A stretch of 64,000 bases of DNA from Saccharospirillum sp965652395 (GTDB taxonomy: Bacteria; Pseudomonadota; Gammaproteobacteria; Pseudomonadales; Natronospirillaceae). The stretch lies in the NCBI GenBank assembly GCA_965652395.1, contig CBFGUW010000019.1:29254-93253 (forward strand), in the 5' to 3' direction. The position numbers and the translations under genes are program-made. The notes under the pieces were generated by a model. The model did not search any database. It worked only from the letters and a program-made list of their open reading frames with translations, and was not told the DNA's origin. Shown one piece after another: positions 1-8,274 of the stretch (the first letter of the stretch is position 1; the number at the start of each line of letters is the position of its first letter).

Positions 1-146
1 ACGAGAAACGCCAGCAGTGGATCGAAAAAGTTCTCGATGGATTCGCCATAGGCGCGTGAAAACTCGCGATAACCTTCATCGAGAGTTTGTCGCAGAGTAA
101 GCAATTCCCTGCGGCTGAGTTGGGGAAATTCGGTGAGCCAGGACAT
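1..146 (-). CDS. Glycine betaine/choline ABC transporter permease, N-terminal fragment
   Basis: Only the first 48 codons lie in the window; the gene runs off the left edge. The ATG at 146 opens a polar N-terminus (MSWLTEFPQLSRREL) followed by a stretch ending in FFDPLLAFLV. This is the usual lead-in to the first membrane helix of ProW/OpuAB-type permeases that import quaternary ammonium osmoprotectants. The binding-protein gene lies upstream on the same strand, 258 bp away, which fits a binding protein-permease-ATPase operon. An inverted-repeat element sits in the gap. Substrate cannot be told from this fragment. Confidence 0.75.
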   Translation of the reverse strand, partial: MSWLTEFPQLSRRELLTLRQTLDEGYREFSRAYGESIENFFDPLLAFL

Positions 147-212
147 AATCGTTACCTGCAGAAAGACAGTACGCCAATTCGGCGTTCGCGTTAGGGATGT
201 TGCCAGGAGTCC

Positions 213-325
213 GCTCCGGCTGCCGGGTAGTCTTATCAAGGGTCGGCATAAACCCGTCCCTGGGGCCTGGACTGCAGCATCCATGCTGCAGACCCCCCTT
301 GATAAGACTACCCGGCAACCGGAGC
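213..325 (+). repeat. Intergenic inverted-repeat element, copy 1
   Basis: The arms at 213-242 and 296-325 pair over 30 bp with one mismatch. They enclose a small hairpin with CCC/GGG stem and loop GTCCCT near 253-265, and a hairpin at 272-291 (9-bp arms around CC, core GCATCCATGC). A further short outer pairing joins 182-189 with 339-346. The element lies between a periplasmic binding-protein gene and its permease gene. It shares its outer-stem start (GCCGGGTA) with copies 6 and 8 and most of its stem with copy 2. There is no U-tract, so it is not a simple terminator. Confidence 0.9.
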
Positions 326-404
326 TAGCCCATAGCTGGCGAACGCTCAGACTTGAGACTTCGCCGCCGCTAGGGATCAACGTCCTACAGCACCAAACGG
401 GGAG

Positions 405-1400
405 TCACAGAGCGTCCTTCACCTTGGACGCCACGTCATCGGAAACCCATTGAGTCCAGATAGATTCATAGTTTTCCAGGAAGTGATAGGCGGCGAACTC
501 ACCGTCGGCCTGGTTGGCTTCCATCCACGCCAACAACTCATTCATCTCTTCATTTGTGAAGGAGCGTTTGGTGAGGTAATCGTAGGCTTCCGGCGCTTCG
601 GAGGCGAAACTCTCGGTGGTGATTGTCCACACCGGCGAAGGCGGATACATGGTGACTCTGGGGTCGAGACAGCCCTCTTTGGAGACACAACTGATGTAAT
701 GTTCTTCATCCACACCACTGCCGAAATCGACCTTCACCATGGGGTAACGGCCCAGCACAGCGGTGGGTGCCCAGTAATAACCAAACCAGGGTTCTTTTCG
801 CTCGTAGGCTTTGGCGATTGAACCGGCGAGACCGGCACCCGAACCCGGGTCGACCAACTCAAAACCGGCTTCCTCAAGATTCAGCGCTCGGAACAGGTTG
901 CCTGCGGTGATCTGGCAGTTCCAACCGGCGGGGCAGCCCATGAACATGGATTTATCCGGGTCTTCGGGGTGTTCGAACATCTCAGCGTGCTGTTTTACGC
1001 CTTCGATTGTGGCCAATTCAGGATATTCATCGACCAGATACTGCGGCACCCAGAAGCCTTCCTCGCCGCCGTCTTCAAGCGATTTACCGGCGTAGCGCAG
1101 CCGACCTTCCTCGACACCCCGGTCGATGGCCTCTTTGAGGGAATTGCTCCACATTTCAGGCGCGATGTCGGGCTCGCCTTTTTCCACCATGGAGGTGCCG
1201 GTGGGCATGGTGTCCCCAGGTACCAGTTCAGCGTCGCAACCGTAGCCTTCACTGAGAATCAGTTGATCGATACTGGCCATCAGCGCGGCTGAACTCCAGT
1301 TCATGTTGGCAATGGTCACCCGGCCGCAATCCGCCAGGGCGGAGCTTCCCATCATGGCTGCGGCGAGGCTCAGGGAGGTGTTGAACAGCATCTTTTTCAT
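405..1400 (-). CDS. Glycine betaine/choline ABC transporter substrate-binding protein (ProX/OpuAC family)
   Basis: This 331-residue periplasmic protein has a signal peptide (MKKMLFNTSLSLAAA, cleavage probably after SSALA). A type II OpuAC fold follows: an early aromatic motif (NMNWSSA), the PDIAPEMWSN segment, and later WFGYYWAP, with Trp/Tyr residues of the kind that cage a quaternary ammonium group. It has Cys pairs at GCPAGWNC and SCVSKEGC that could form disulfides. The start at 1400 is chosen because it gives the signal peptide and has AGAGGAAG upstream; the open frame continues further upstream without sense. It is the first gene of an operon with the permease at 1-146. It is paralogous to choX at 52234-53160, so the cell has at least two such importers. 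Confidence 0.85.
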   Translation of the reverse strand: MKKMLFNTSLSLAAAMMGSSALADCGRVTIANMNWSSAALMASIDQLILSEGYGCDAELVPGDTMPTGTSMVEKGEPDIAPEMWSNSLKEAIDRGVEEGRLRYAGKSLEDGGEEGFWVPQYLVDEYPELATIEGVKQHAEMFEHPEDPDKSMFMGCPAGWNCQITAGNLFRALNLEEAGFELVDPGSGAGLAGSIAKAYERKEPWFGYYWAPTAVLGRYPMVKVDFGSGVDEEHYISCVSKEGCLDPRVTMYPPSPVWTITTESFASEAPEAYDYLTKRSFTNEEMNELLAWMEANQADGEFAAYHFLENYESIWTQWVSDDVASKVKDAL

Positions 1401-1717
1401 TATGTGACTTCCTCTCAGTGGGCCTTGTTTTGAGTTTTTTAGAGACAATCCAGTCTTTAGGCCTCTAACATTAAAAAAGTCTAATACGATTAAGGACAAC
1501 TTCCAACACCGACAATAAGCTGCAAAACTTCGCCAATGAAAGCTTTTAACAGAAAAGATGAACTGCCTTGCAGGCCCCTCACTCTTGAGGTGACGGCCGC
1601 ATGCTTTGAGCGGCGACTGGAACAATTTCCTCTGCCAGAAAACGATGCAGCGCCGCGCGATAACTGGAGCATCCGGGTGGACCCCGCTGAATGGTCTCAT
1701 TGGAAAGTACCTATGGA
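1401..1717. other. Gap between a GNAT gene and the binding-protein gene
   Basis: About 317 bp with no convincing gene. It must hold the promoter of the minus-strand binding-protein operon. A possible sigma-70 pair is TTGTCC (1494-1499) and TTTAAT (1470-1475) with 18-bp spacing on the minus strand, which is weak. The stretch near 1440-1500 is AT-rich compared with its surroundings. I see no terminator-like hairpin for the GNAT gene that ends at 1718. Confidence 0.4.
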
Positions 1718-2179
1718 TCAGTCAAGCCCGCCCAACGTGTAACTCATCGGTACAAAGCGAATGCCATGAAACTCCTGTTCCGGACCTTCCGCAACAAAAC
1801 CATATCGCTGATAAAACTCGACCGCATTGATCGAGGCACGCAATTTGATCTGGGGTTCCAATGCACCCTTGATCATGGCGTCCATCAACAGACCTCCGAT
1901 ACCTTTTCCCTGATGCGCCAGACTGACATAGAGCGCCGTTACAAAATGCCCATCGCGCCAGGCCACATAGCCAACCACCTCACCATCCAAAGTGGCTTTG
2001 AGAGAAGGGCTGAGCTCTGCGTCCAGCAACCGTTGTAGACGTTCCTCATGGGAGCTTTGCAAAGCCTCCCACCCGGTTTCCGAGAGCAGGGGCATAACCT
2101 GAGCCCTGTTGGCTTCGGCACTGATGCGCGCGATGGCGGCGATATCTTCCGGTCGCACCGGCGTTATTTCGACAGTCAT
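1718..2179 (-). CDS. GNAT family N-acetyltransferase
   Basis: This 153-residue protein matches the size of a single GNAT domain. The acetyl-CoA pyrophosphate loop is visible as HQGKGIGGLL (residues 89-98, Q-x-x-G-x-G). The late motif INAVEFYQRYGF has the usual Asn and Tyr of motif B. Members transfer acetyl from acetyl-CoA to an amine of a small molecule, peptide or protein. The target cannot be read from sequence. It stands alone, divergent from the MFS gene at 2307. Confidence 0.85.
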   Translation of the reverse strand: MTVEITPVRPEDIAAIARISAEANRAQVMPLLSETGWEALQSSHEERLQRLLDAELSPSLKATLDGEVVGYVAWRDGHFVTALYVSLAHQGKGIGGLLMDAMIKGALEPQIKLRASINAVEFYQRYGFVAEGPEQEFHGIRFVPMSYTLGGLD

Positions 2180-2306
2180 TTCCGTTCACTCCTTTACCCC
2201 TTATTTCCAAGCAACCAGCTTACCATTTACTTTTCATGACCGGGCGTCGGTTTGAGTATCCAGAGATCTTTTCTACGCTAGGAGGTGTCAACCGAGGGAG
2301 AGATCC

Positions 2307-3614
2307 ATGAAAAACACCGCTCTCAGCCTGACCGCCTTGATCGCGAGCATCATACTTCTGATCACCGGCAGCGCCTTTCTCAGCACTTTGCTTGGGTTGC
2401 GGTTGAGTATCGAGGGCTTCAGTGCCACCGTCATCGGTTGGACATTGGTGTTTTATTCCGTCGGCTTTGTCGGCGGGACCTTATTCGCTGCAAAAATCAT
2501 TGAACGCGTGGGCCATATCCGAGCTTTCGCCGTCTTCGCGGCTGTGCTTGCCTCGGCCATTCTGGTTCATCCCATGGTCGTCCAGGCAGGGCTCTGGGGT
2601 GGCTTACGGGCTGTGGCCGGGTTCGTTATGGCAGGGTTGATGATCGTGATGGAAAGCTGGTTCAGCAGCCGGGCCGACAACAGCAATCGCGCCAGCCTGT
2701 TTGCGATATACCAGATCGTGTTCTTTCTCTCTACGGCGGCAGGCCAGGTCATGATCCGCATCGGCGACCCGGCGGATTTCATCCCTTTTTCCGTGGCCGC
2801 CATTCTTGTTGTGCTGGCACTGACGCCCCTGGCAATGACACGCCAGCCGTCACCGAGTATCGAGCACGGCCAGCGGATGTCGCTGAAACAATTGTTCCGT
2901 ACCTCACCGGTCGGAACGCTCGGGGCTCTGGTAGCCGGGCTGTTGATCAGCTCGTTTTACACCATGGGGCCGGTCTATGCCGACCGTATCAATTTAAACG
3001 TTGGTCAGATTTCCAACTTCATGGCCTCTGCAATTCTGGCCGCTATGATTCTGGCATGGCCCATCGGCCGCTTCTGCGATCGATACGACCGTTATCGGAT
3101 CATCCTGGTCGCCGCAGCCATCGCCGGAGGGTGCAGCCTGGTAGCCGCATTGATCGGCAACTTTAATATGGTGCTGCTGATTCTGTTCGTCGGGTTGTAT
3201 ATGGGTATCGCCGCGGCCCTCTACCCTATCGCGGTCGCCATCACGAATGACTTAATGGAATCCCACCAGATCACGGCGGCGAGCACGGCATTGTTGCTCA
3301 GCTATGGTGTCGGCAGTTGTATCGGGCCGATCCTGAGTTCGTTATTCATGGGTGTGCTGGGGCCGAGTGGTTTGTTTATCAGCAATGCGCTTATTCTCGG
3401 TGCTCTGATGGTTTTTATTATCGCAGGCACCCGCGCACGAAGCCCAGCCGAGACGCAGGAAAGCTTTTATACCGTCATGCCGGAAGCCAGCCTGGGGCTG
3501 GAAGAACTGGATCCCAGGAATACGGATTTCAATAGCGGCGAAGAGGAGCCTGAAACAGCCCAACAGCCGTTTGAAACTGATGTGGAAGAGGATTTGAAAG
3601 CTACGGATGCTTGA
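2307..3614 (+). CDS. MFS transporter, YcaD-like
   Basis: This 435-residue inner-membrane protein has twelve hydrophobic segments. The first is residues 8-33 and the last ends near residue 375, followed by an acidic, charged C-terminal tail of about 60 residues. The motif-A-like loop between helices 2 and 3 reads AAKIIERVGHIRAF. A charged Glu in MESWFSSRA of helix 4 and the RFCDRYDRYRI loop between the two halves resemble YcaD/YfkF-type carriers. The ATG at 2307 follows GGGAGAGATCC. Substrate is unknown. It is transcribed alone, converging on the GNAT gene that ends at 3631. Confidence 0.8.
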   Translation: MKNTALSLTALIASIILLITGSAFLSTLLGLRLSIEGFSATVIGWTLVFYSVGFVGGTLFAAKIIERVGHIRAFAVFAAVLASAILVHPMVVQAGLWGGLRAVAGFVMAGLMIVMESWFSSRADNSNRASLFAIYQIVFFLSTAAGQVMIRIGDPADFIPFSVAAILVVLALTPLAMTRQPSPSIEHGQRMSLKQLFRTSPVGTLGALVAGLLISSFYTMGPVYADRINLNVGQISNFMASAILAAMILAWPIGRFCDRYDRYRIILVAAAIAGGCSLVAALIGNFNMVLLILFVGLYMGIAAALYPIAVAITNDLMESHQITAASTALLLSYGVGSCIGPILSSLFMGVLGPSGLFISNALILGALMVFIIAGTRARSPAETQESFYTVMPEASLGLEELDPRNTDFNSGEEEPETAQQPFETDVEEDLKATDA

Positions 3615-3630
3615 GCAGGCGCTGGGCAGC

Positions 3631-4131
3631 TCATTGTCCGTCGGTCGGGGAAGTATCAAGCTTTTTTGTCATACCAATGACCACAGTGGAAAAACCAAGC
3701 GCGGAATTGAAGTTAATCATAGCTTGGTTCAGGGTATGCACTTGCGTCCGAACTTCTTTCAAGCCCTGATTGCGAAGCCAAACTTCCACGTTCGCCTTAA
3801 GATTTTTGGCAATTCCCCGTCGTCTGTAGTCTGGACGCACCCATAACGATATCAAATACGCCAAAGGCTCCTGTTCTTCAAACTGTGCCCAATGCAACCC
3901 AATAATCTGGGCCGTGTCATTCTTGGCGAGAAGAACATAATTGATCTTGTTGGACTGACCGGCTAATTGCATTTTGGCACGGTCCAGGCTGACTTCCGTA
4001 ACCTCGTGCCCGGCATTCCATTCAAGCGGACAGGCGCAATGCAAATAGGCAACTTCCGACACCTCCTCACTGTTTTCAGGGTTCAAAGGTTCGAAAGACA
4101 CCTCCAAACAGTTAGGGTTAATCTTCTTCAT
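3631..4131 (-). CDS. GNAT family N-acetyltransferase
   Basis: This 166-residue protein carries a clear GNAT core. Strand 4 LISLWVRPDY runs into the acetyl-CoA loop RRRGIA (103-108), and NFNSALGF near residue 140 is the motif-B segment. Its ATG overlaps the stop codon of the upstream membrane-protein gene by four bases (ATGA), so the two are probably translationally coupled. The substrate is unknown; coupling to a membrane protein is the only functional hint. Confidence 0.82.
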   Translation of the reverse strand: MKKINPNCLEVSFEPLNPENSEEVSEVAYLHCACPLEWNAGHEVTEVSLDRAKMQLAGQSNKINYVLLAKNDTAQIIGLHWAQFEEQEPLAYLISLWVRPDYRRRGIAKNLKANVEVWLRNQGLKEVRTQVHTLNQAMINFNSALGFSTVVIGMTKKLDTSPTDGQ

Positions 4132-4493
4132 GAGGTAGGCGCCCTCCGCAACCCCTTTTTGGTGGGGAATAGGCAGAGTAATAATGCTACTGCCCCGCCA
4201 CCGAGGGTATACAGGTAGGCGGTCTTATCGAGGGGAGGTAGGTCAGGTCTGAGGACTCCCCAAGCAATTAATGCCCCAACAAAAAACAATACAATCGATG
4301 TTAAAGCAGGCTGTCGGGGGGCTGCCAAATACGCCATAAGGACGACACCAAAAGCCGCAAAAAAACCTGATACGGTATCGTCATCCCACCCTATATACAA
4401 AGCCACCATCAGCCCACACACTCCGAATAGCACGAATGAACCGACGATGGCAAAAAACCAGATAGTCCAACCTTCCAATAGATCCTTCTGCAT
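4128..4493 (-). CDS. Small four-helix membrane protein of unknown function
   Basis: This 121-residue protein is not recognised. It has four hydrophobic segments, at about residues 9-36, 41-58, 63-81 and 93-109, then a short basic tail (PTKKGLRRAPTS). An Asp-rich loop (GWDDDT) follows helix 1. Its stop overlaps the start of the GNAT gene at 4131. Upstream is an inverted-repeat element and then galU on the same strand. No catalytic motif is visible. Confidence 0.7.
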   Translation of the reverse strand: MQKDLLEGWTIWFFAIVGSFVLFGVCGLMVALYIGWDDDTVSGFFAAFGVVLMAYLAAPRQPALTSIVLFFVGALIAWGVLRPDLPPLDKTAYLYTLGGGAVALLLCLFPTKKGLRRAPTS

Positions 4494-4544
4494 ACTCGTC
4501 TCCTTGTCTTGTTACCTGAGTCGCCCACTGCAGAGGCGAGCGCC

Positions 4545-4661
4545 AGCTGTCAGGTAGGCTTATCAAGGGTGGTCCGCATCATGGATGATGCGGACCAGGC
4601 CCCGCGGACGGGTTGAGTGGGCGGCATCCCGCACGACCCTTGATGAGCCTACCTGACAGCC
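4545..4661 (-). repeat. Intergenic inverted-repeat element, copy 2
   Basis: The arms 4545-4570 and 4636-4661 pair over 26 bp with two mismatches, both of the G-T kind on one strand. Inside is a perfect hairpin at 4571-4596 with 12-bp arms around GG and the core GCATCATGGATGATGC. A second small hairpin at 4601-4612 has stem CCCG/CGGG. The outer stem resembles that of copy 1 (TATCAAGGG end). It lies between galU and the small membrane-protein gene on the minus strand, and carries an extra segment near 4615-4632 relative to copies 3 and 7. Confidence 0.9.
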
Positions 4662-4740
4662 GGTGCGTATCCAGGCAATACATTGAGCCGCGACCTCCGA
4701 AACTTGAGGAATTAAGAAGCTGGTAGTGGGTCGATATGCC

Positions 4741-5583
4741 TCAAGTCAACAGACCCTTCTTATACAAATTCTCATAGCAGTAATTCGTCGCTTCAACAAA
4801 ACCTTCGACGGAACCACAGTCAAACCGGGTTCCTTTGAAACGGTAAGCCATCACCACGCCATCCTGAGCCTGTTGCATCAGGGCGTCAGTGAGCTGGATT
4901 TCGTTATTCTTACCGGGAGGGGTTTCGCGCAGAATATCGAAGATATCCGGAGTGAGGATGTAGCGGCCGATCACTGCCAGGTTGCTGGGGGCATCTTCTT
5001 TCTTGGGCTTCTCCACCATGCTTTTCACACGGTAGAGACCGTCTTTCATTTCTTCGCCTTCGATGACGCCGTACTTATGGATTTCATCTTCCGGCACTTC
5101 CATCACGGCTACGACACTGCAGCGGAACTGCTTGAACACTTTTACCATCTGGCCGAGCACGCTGTCGAAACCTTCTTCCGGTATACAAAGGTCATCCGCC
5201 AATACCACACCAAAGGGTTCGCTACCCATCAGGGTTTCACCGGCCAGAATGGCATGCCCGAGGCCTTTCATTTCTTTCTGGCGGGTAAAGGAGAAAATGC
5301 CTTCGTCCATCACATGACGGATGGATTTCAGGTAGATTTCCTTTGAAGAACCGTTTATTTGATGTTCCAGTTCGTAGGAAATATCGAAGTGGTCGGCGAT
5401 GGCGCGTTTACCGCGCCCGGTGACGAAACCGATCTGGTTCAGGCCGGCTTCGATGGATTCCTCAACCCCATACTGCACCAAGGGTTTGTTAACCACCGGC
5501 AGCATTTCTTTGGGCAGAGCCTTGGTGGCTGGCAGAAAACGGGTGCCGTACCCGCCTACGGGAAACAAACATTTGCGAATCAT
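4741..5583 (-). CDS. galU: UTP--glucose-1-phosphate uridylyltransferase
   Basis: This 280-residue cytosolic enzyme makes UDP-glucose from UTP and glucose-1-phosphate, feeding exopolysaccharide, LPS and glucosyl-osmolyte synthesis. The N-terminal nucleotide-binding signature VGGYGTRFLPATKALPKEM (residues 8-26) is intact. VVNKPLVQYGVEE and the sugar-binding VLADDLCI and VEKP segments follow in order. Length equals that of bacterial GalU. It diverges from the GH13_18 phosphorylase gene at 5867, whose glucose-1-phosphate product would be its substrate. An inverted repeat follows its stop. Confidence 0.95.
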   Translation of the reverse strand: MIRKCLFPVGGYGTRFLPATKALPKEMLPVVNKPLVQYGVEESIEAGLNQIGFVTGRGKRAIADHFDISYELEHQINGSSKEIYLKSIRHVMDEGIFSFTRQKEMKGLGHAILAGETLMGSEPFGVVLADDLCIPEEGFDSVLGQMVKVFKQFRCSVVAVMEVPEDEIHKYGVIEGEEMKDGLYRVKSMVEKPKKEDAPSNLAVIGRYILTPDIFDILRETPPGKNNEIQLTDALMQQAQDGVVMAYRFKGTRFDCGSVEGFVEATNYCYENLYKKGLLT

Positions 5584-5866
5584 TTCACATCCTCTGCTGT
5601 GTATGTTGGCTACCTGCTGAATACATTCACCAGGGTGTTACAACCAGTCTTGCAATTCCCTGACCACGATACTGAATGTGGCGCGGTGTTTGCCATATCA
5701 CTCTCCAGAGAGTGGCTCAGCGCGCCGGGTGCACAGCTTTGGCGCATTGAACAGGCAGGTTTAGCGGCAGCCTCTGAATTTGCGGCCATTCTGCACTAAA
5801 TTGGAACTGGGCACCATGGTGGTGCGATGGCCGCGACCATGATACACCAAAGCGTGGGAGAGTTAG

Positions 5867-7603
5867 ATGACAGAACAAACCAATGGACTCGAGACCCTGC
5901 GTGAATCGGCCGAACGAAGGCTGGCGTTTCTGTATGGGCAGGAACAGGCGCAGGATGTCACCGACCGCCTGCTGGGTCTGGTGCAACGCTATCGAAGCGC
6001 CATTTACCACCATACCCAGGCTCCGGGGTGGAGCGAGCGGGATACCCTGCTCATCACCTACGGCGACGCCATCCGCCACCGTGATGAACCCGGTCTGCTG
6101 CAGCTTGAACGCTTCCTGGAGCATTTCTATACAGACCTGATCACCAACATTCATCTGTTGCCATTCTATCCCTACAGCTCAGATGACGGCTTCTCGGTGA
6201 TCGATTTCAAACAGGTCCGCGACACCGTGGGTCAGTGGGACCATATCGATGCCCTCGCCCGTCGCTTCGGCATCATGTTCGACCTGGTCCTGAATCACTG
6301 TTCAAGAGAGAACCTCTGGTTTATCGAGTTCATTCAAAACCAGGAACCGGGGTGCAACTACTTTCTGGAACTCGACCCGAAGACCGATGTATCCCTGGTG
6401 ACCCGCCCGCGCAGTTCTCCACTGCTCGCACCCATCAACACCCATCGCGGCACCCGCTATGTGTGGGCGACCTTCAGCGAGGATCAGATCGACCTCAATT
6501 ACAGCAACCCCGATGTCCTTCTGGCAATGATGGATGTATTCCTGTTCTACCTCTCAAAAGGCGCCCGTCTGGTCCGTCTGGATGCCGTGGCTTTTCTCTG
6601 GAAACGCCTGGGAACCTCCTGCATTCACCTGCCGGAAACCCATGAGGTGGTCAAACTGATGCGCGACATTGTCGATGCCGTGGCGCCCTGGGCCATCCTG
6701 GTGACCGAAACCAATGTACCCCATACGGAGAACCTGTCGTATTTCGGAGATGGCGACGAAGCGGCCATGGTCTACCAATTCGCCCTGCCCCCTTTGGTGC
6801 TTTATACCCTGAACCGGGGCAATGCCGACCTCCTGACCAACTGGGCGATGACGCTGGCCCCGCCACCCGCCGGAGGCACCTACCTTAATTTTACCGCCAG
6901 CCATGACGGCATCGGCCTGAGGGCGTTGGAAGGCATTCTGCCAAACTACGAAATCCAAAGCCTGCTCGACTGCATGCATCAGTTTGGCGGCTATGTCAGC
7001 ATGAAAGCGAACCCGGACGGACGCGACACCCCTTACGAAATCAACATCAGCTATTACGATGCGCTACGCGGCACCCGAACCGGATCCGACCAGTGGCAGG
7101 TGGAGCGATTCATTTGCTCCCAGACGCTAATGATGAGCCTGCAGGGGATTCCGGCTTTTTATCTGCAATCCCTGATCGCCACTCCGAACGACCTGGCTGG
7201 CGTCGAGCGAACCGGACGACTGAGATCAATCAATCGTAAGATCTGGACCTGGTCGGAACTGAACCAAGTGATGACTGACAACCGCCACCCTTCTCATATT
7301 GTCAGCCGCGAACTGGCCCGAAGGATAAGCATTCGGAAGACGCTGTCGGCGTTCCATCCAGATGCCCGGCAACGAGTCGAAGACATTGTTTCAACCTTGT
7401 TTGTTGTTCGCAGAGAAGGCACTCGGGAACGGGTTTACGCTGTGTTCAACGTGACCGCTTCGGTTCAAGTGCTGCCATTGCAGCGGTTACTGGCGAGCTC
7501 GGACGGGGAAAGGGTCACGGACGTTATCGGCGAGACTGACTATCGGCTTGATGACGAACTGACATTGCAGCCTTACCAATGCGCCTGGTTGGTGTTTCGG
7601 TGA
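5867..7603 (+). CDS. GH13_18 sugar phosphorylase (glucosylglycerate/glucosylglycerol/sucrose phosphorylase type)
   Basis: This 578-residue enzyme has the four GH13 regions in order: DLVLNH (139-144), RLVRLDAV with nucleophile Asp239, VTETNVPH with acid/base Glu281, and ASHDGIGLR with His346-Asp347. The HDGIGLR form and the length fit subfamily 18, in which phosphate cleaves a glucoside to alpha-glucose-1-phosphate. Family members act on sucrose, sucrose-6'-phosphate, glucosylglycerate or glucosylglycerol. The ASHDGIGLR motif leans toward the glucosylglycerate or glucosylglycerol groups, but I cannot fix the acceptor. No sugar transporter or kinase adjoins it. The divergent galU could consume its product. 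Confidence 0.82.
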   Translation: MTEQTNGLETLRESAERRLAFLYGQEQAQDVTDRLLGLVQRYRSAIYHHTQAPGWSERDTLLITYGDAIRHRDEPGLLQLERFLEHFYTDLITNIHLLPFYPYSSDDGFSVIDFKQVRDTVGQWDHIDALARRFGIMFDLVLNHCSRENLWFIEFIQNQEPGCNYFLELDPKTDVSLVTRPRSSPLLAPINTHRGTRYVWATFSEDQIDLNYSNPDVLLAMMDVFLFYLSKGARLVRLDAVAFLWKRLGTSCIHLPETHEVVKLMRDIVDAVAPWAILVTETNVPHTENLSYFGDGDEAAMVYQFALPPLVLYTLNRGNADLLTNWAMTLAPPPAGGTYLNFTASHDGIGLRALEGILPNYEIQSLLDCMHQFGGYVSMKANPDGRDTPYEINISYYDALRGTRTGSDQWQVERFICSQTLMMSLQGIPAFYLQSLIATPNDLAGVERTGRLRSINRKIWTWSELNQVMTDNRHPSHIVSRELARRISIRKTLSAFHPDARQRVEDIVSTLFVVRREGTRERVYAVFNVTASVQVLPLQRLLASSDGERVTDVIGETDYRLDDELTLQPYQCAWLVFR

Positions 7604-7632
7604 GCGCAGCGCTCTCGGCACTTGGAGGAGAG

Positions 7633-7661
7633 TACCGCCACTGGTTGGCCCAGTGGCGGTA
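7633..7661. terminator. Hairpin between convergent genes
   Basis: The 12-bp perfect arms 7633-7644 and 7650-7661 flank a 5-base loop (TTGGC). It lies between the stop of the GH13 gene (7603) and the stop of the lysE-like gene (7669), so it probably ends transcription from both sides. No long U-tract follows on either strand, which lowers confidence in intrinsic termination. Confidence 0.6.
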
Positions 7662-7668
7662 GCGGGTG

Positions 7669-8274
7669 TTATTTCAAAATAAAGACAACACTCAAAGCGG
7701 TCAGTAAGCCCAGCGTCCCGTTGAACCAACGCCGTTTAACCGGGTCCTGCAACCAGCGCCGCAATTGACTGCCCAGCGCGGCCCAAAAACCGCAACAGGG
7801 ATAAGTCATCACCGCGAACGCCGCTGCCACGATCAAAGCGCTGGGCCAATAGGCGTCGCCCGGCAAACTGAAGGTGGCGACACCGGTGACCGCCATGGCC
7901 CAGGCCTTGGGGTTCACGATCTGGAACAAGGCCGCCTGCCACCACCGCATGGGGTGGGTTTCCCCATCCGCACTCTGAATGCCACCGGCCGTGGCAATTT
8001 TCCAGGCCAACCACAACAAATAAAGGGAACCTGCCACTTTGAGCCCCCAATGCACCTGGGGAACGGCCAGCAGAATCGCCCCCACTCCGCCCGCCACCAA
8101 GAGATTGAGGCTTAAAAAGCCGACAAAAATTCCCGTAATGTGTGGCATGGTGCGTTTAAAACCAAAATTCACACCGGAGGCGGTGACCATGAGGTTATTC
8201 GGCCCCGGCGTGATGGTGACACTTAAAGTAAACAACAAGAGCGGAGCGATAAAACTCAGCGTTAATGGGTCCAC
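7669..8274 (-). CDS. LysE/RhtB family amino acid exporter
   Basis: This 201-residue inner-membrane protein has about six hydrophobic segments. The family signature near the N-terminus is visible as TITPGPNNLM, with the conserved G-x-N-F-G after it, and QIVNPKAWAMAV in the middle. Relatives export lysine, threonine, homoserine or cysteine derivatives. Its start lies 13 bases inside the end of phzF, so it is the last gene of the alaX-phzF-lysE operon. That context suggests export of an amino acid or an isomer. Confidence 0.85.
   Translation of the reverse strand: MDPLTLSFIAPLLLFTLSVTITPGPNNLMVTASGVNFGFKRTMPHITGIFVGFLSLNLLVAGGVGAILLAVPQVHWGLKVAGSLYLLWLAWKIATAGGIQSADGETHPMRWWQAALFQIVNPKAWAMAVTGVATFSLPGDAYWPSALIVAAAFAVMTYPCCGFWAALGSQLRRWLQDPVKRRWFNGTLGLLTALSVVFILK

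Noticed and set aside
4128..4661. Toxin-antitoxin reading of the small membrane protein plus GNAT pair
   Set aside because: Some GNAT proteins are toxins, but those pair with RHH antitoxins of about 90 residues; the partner here is a four-helix membrane protein.
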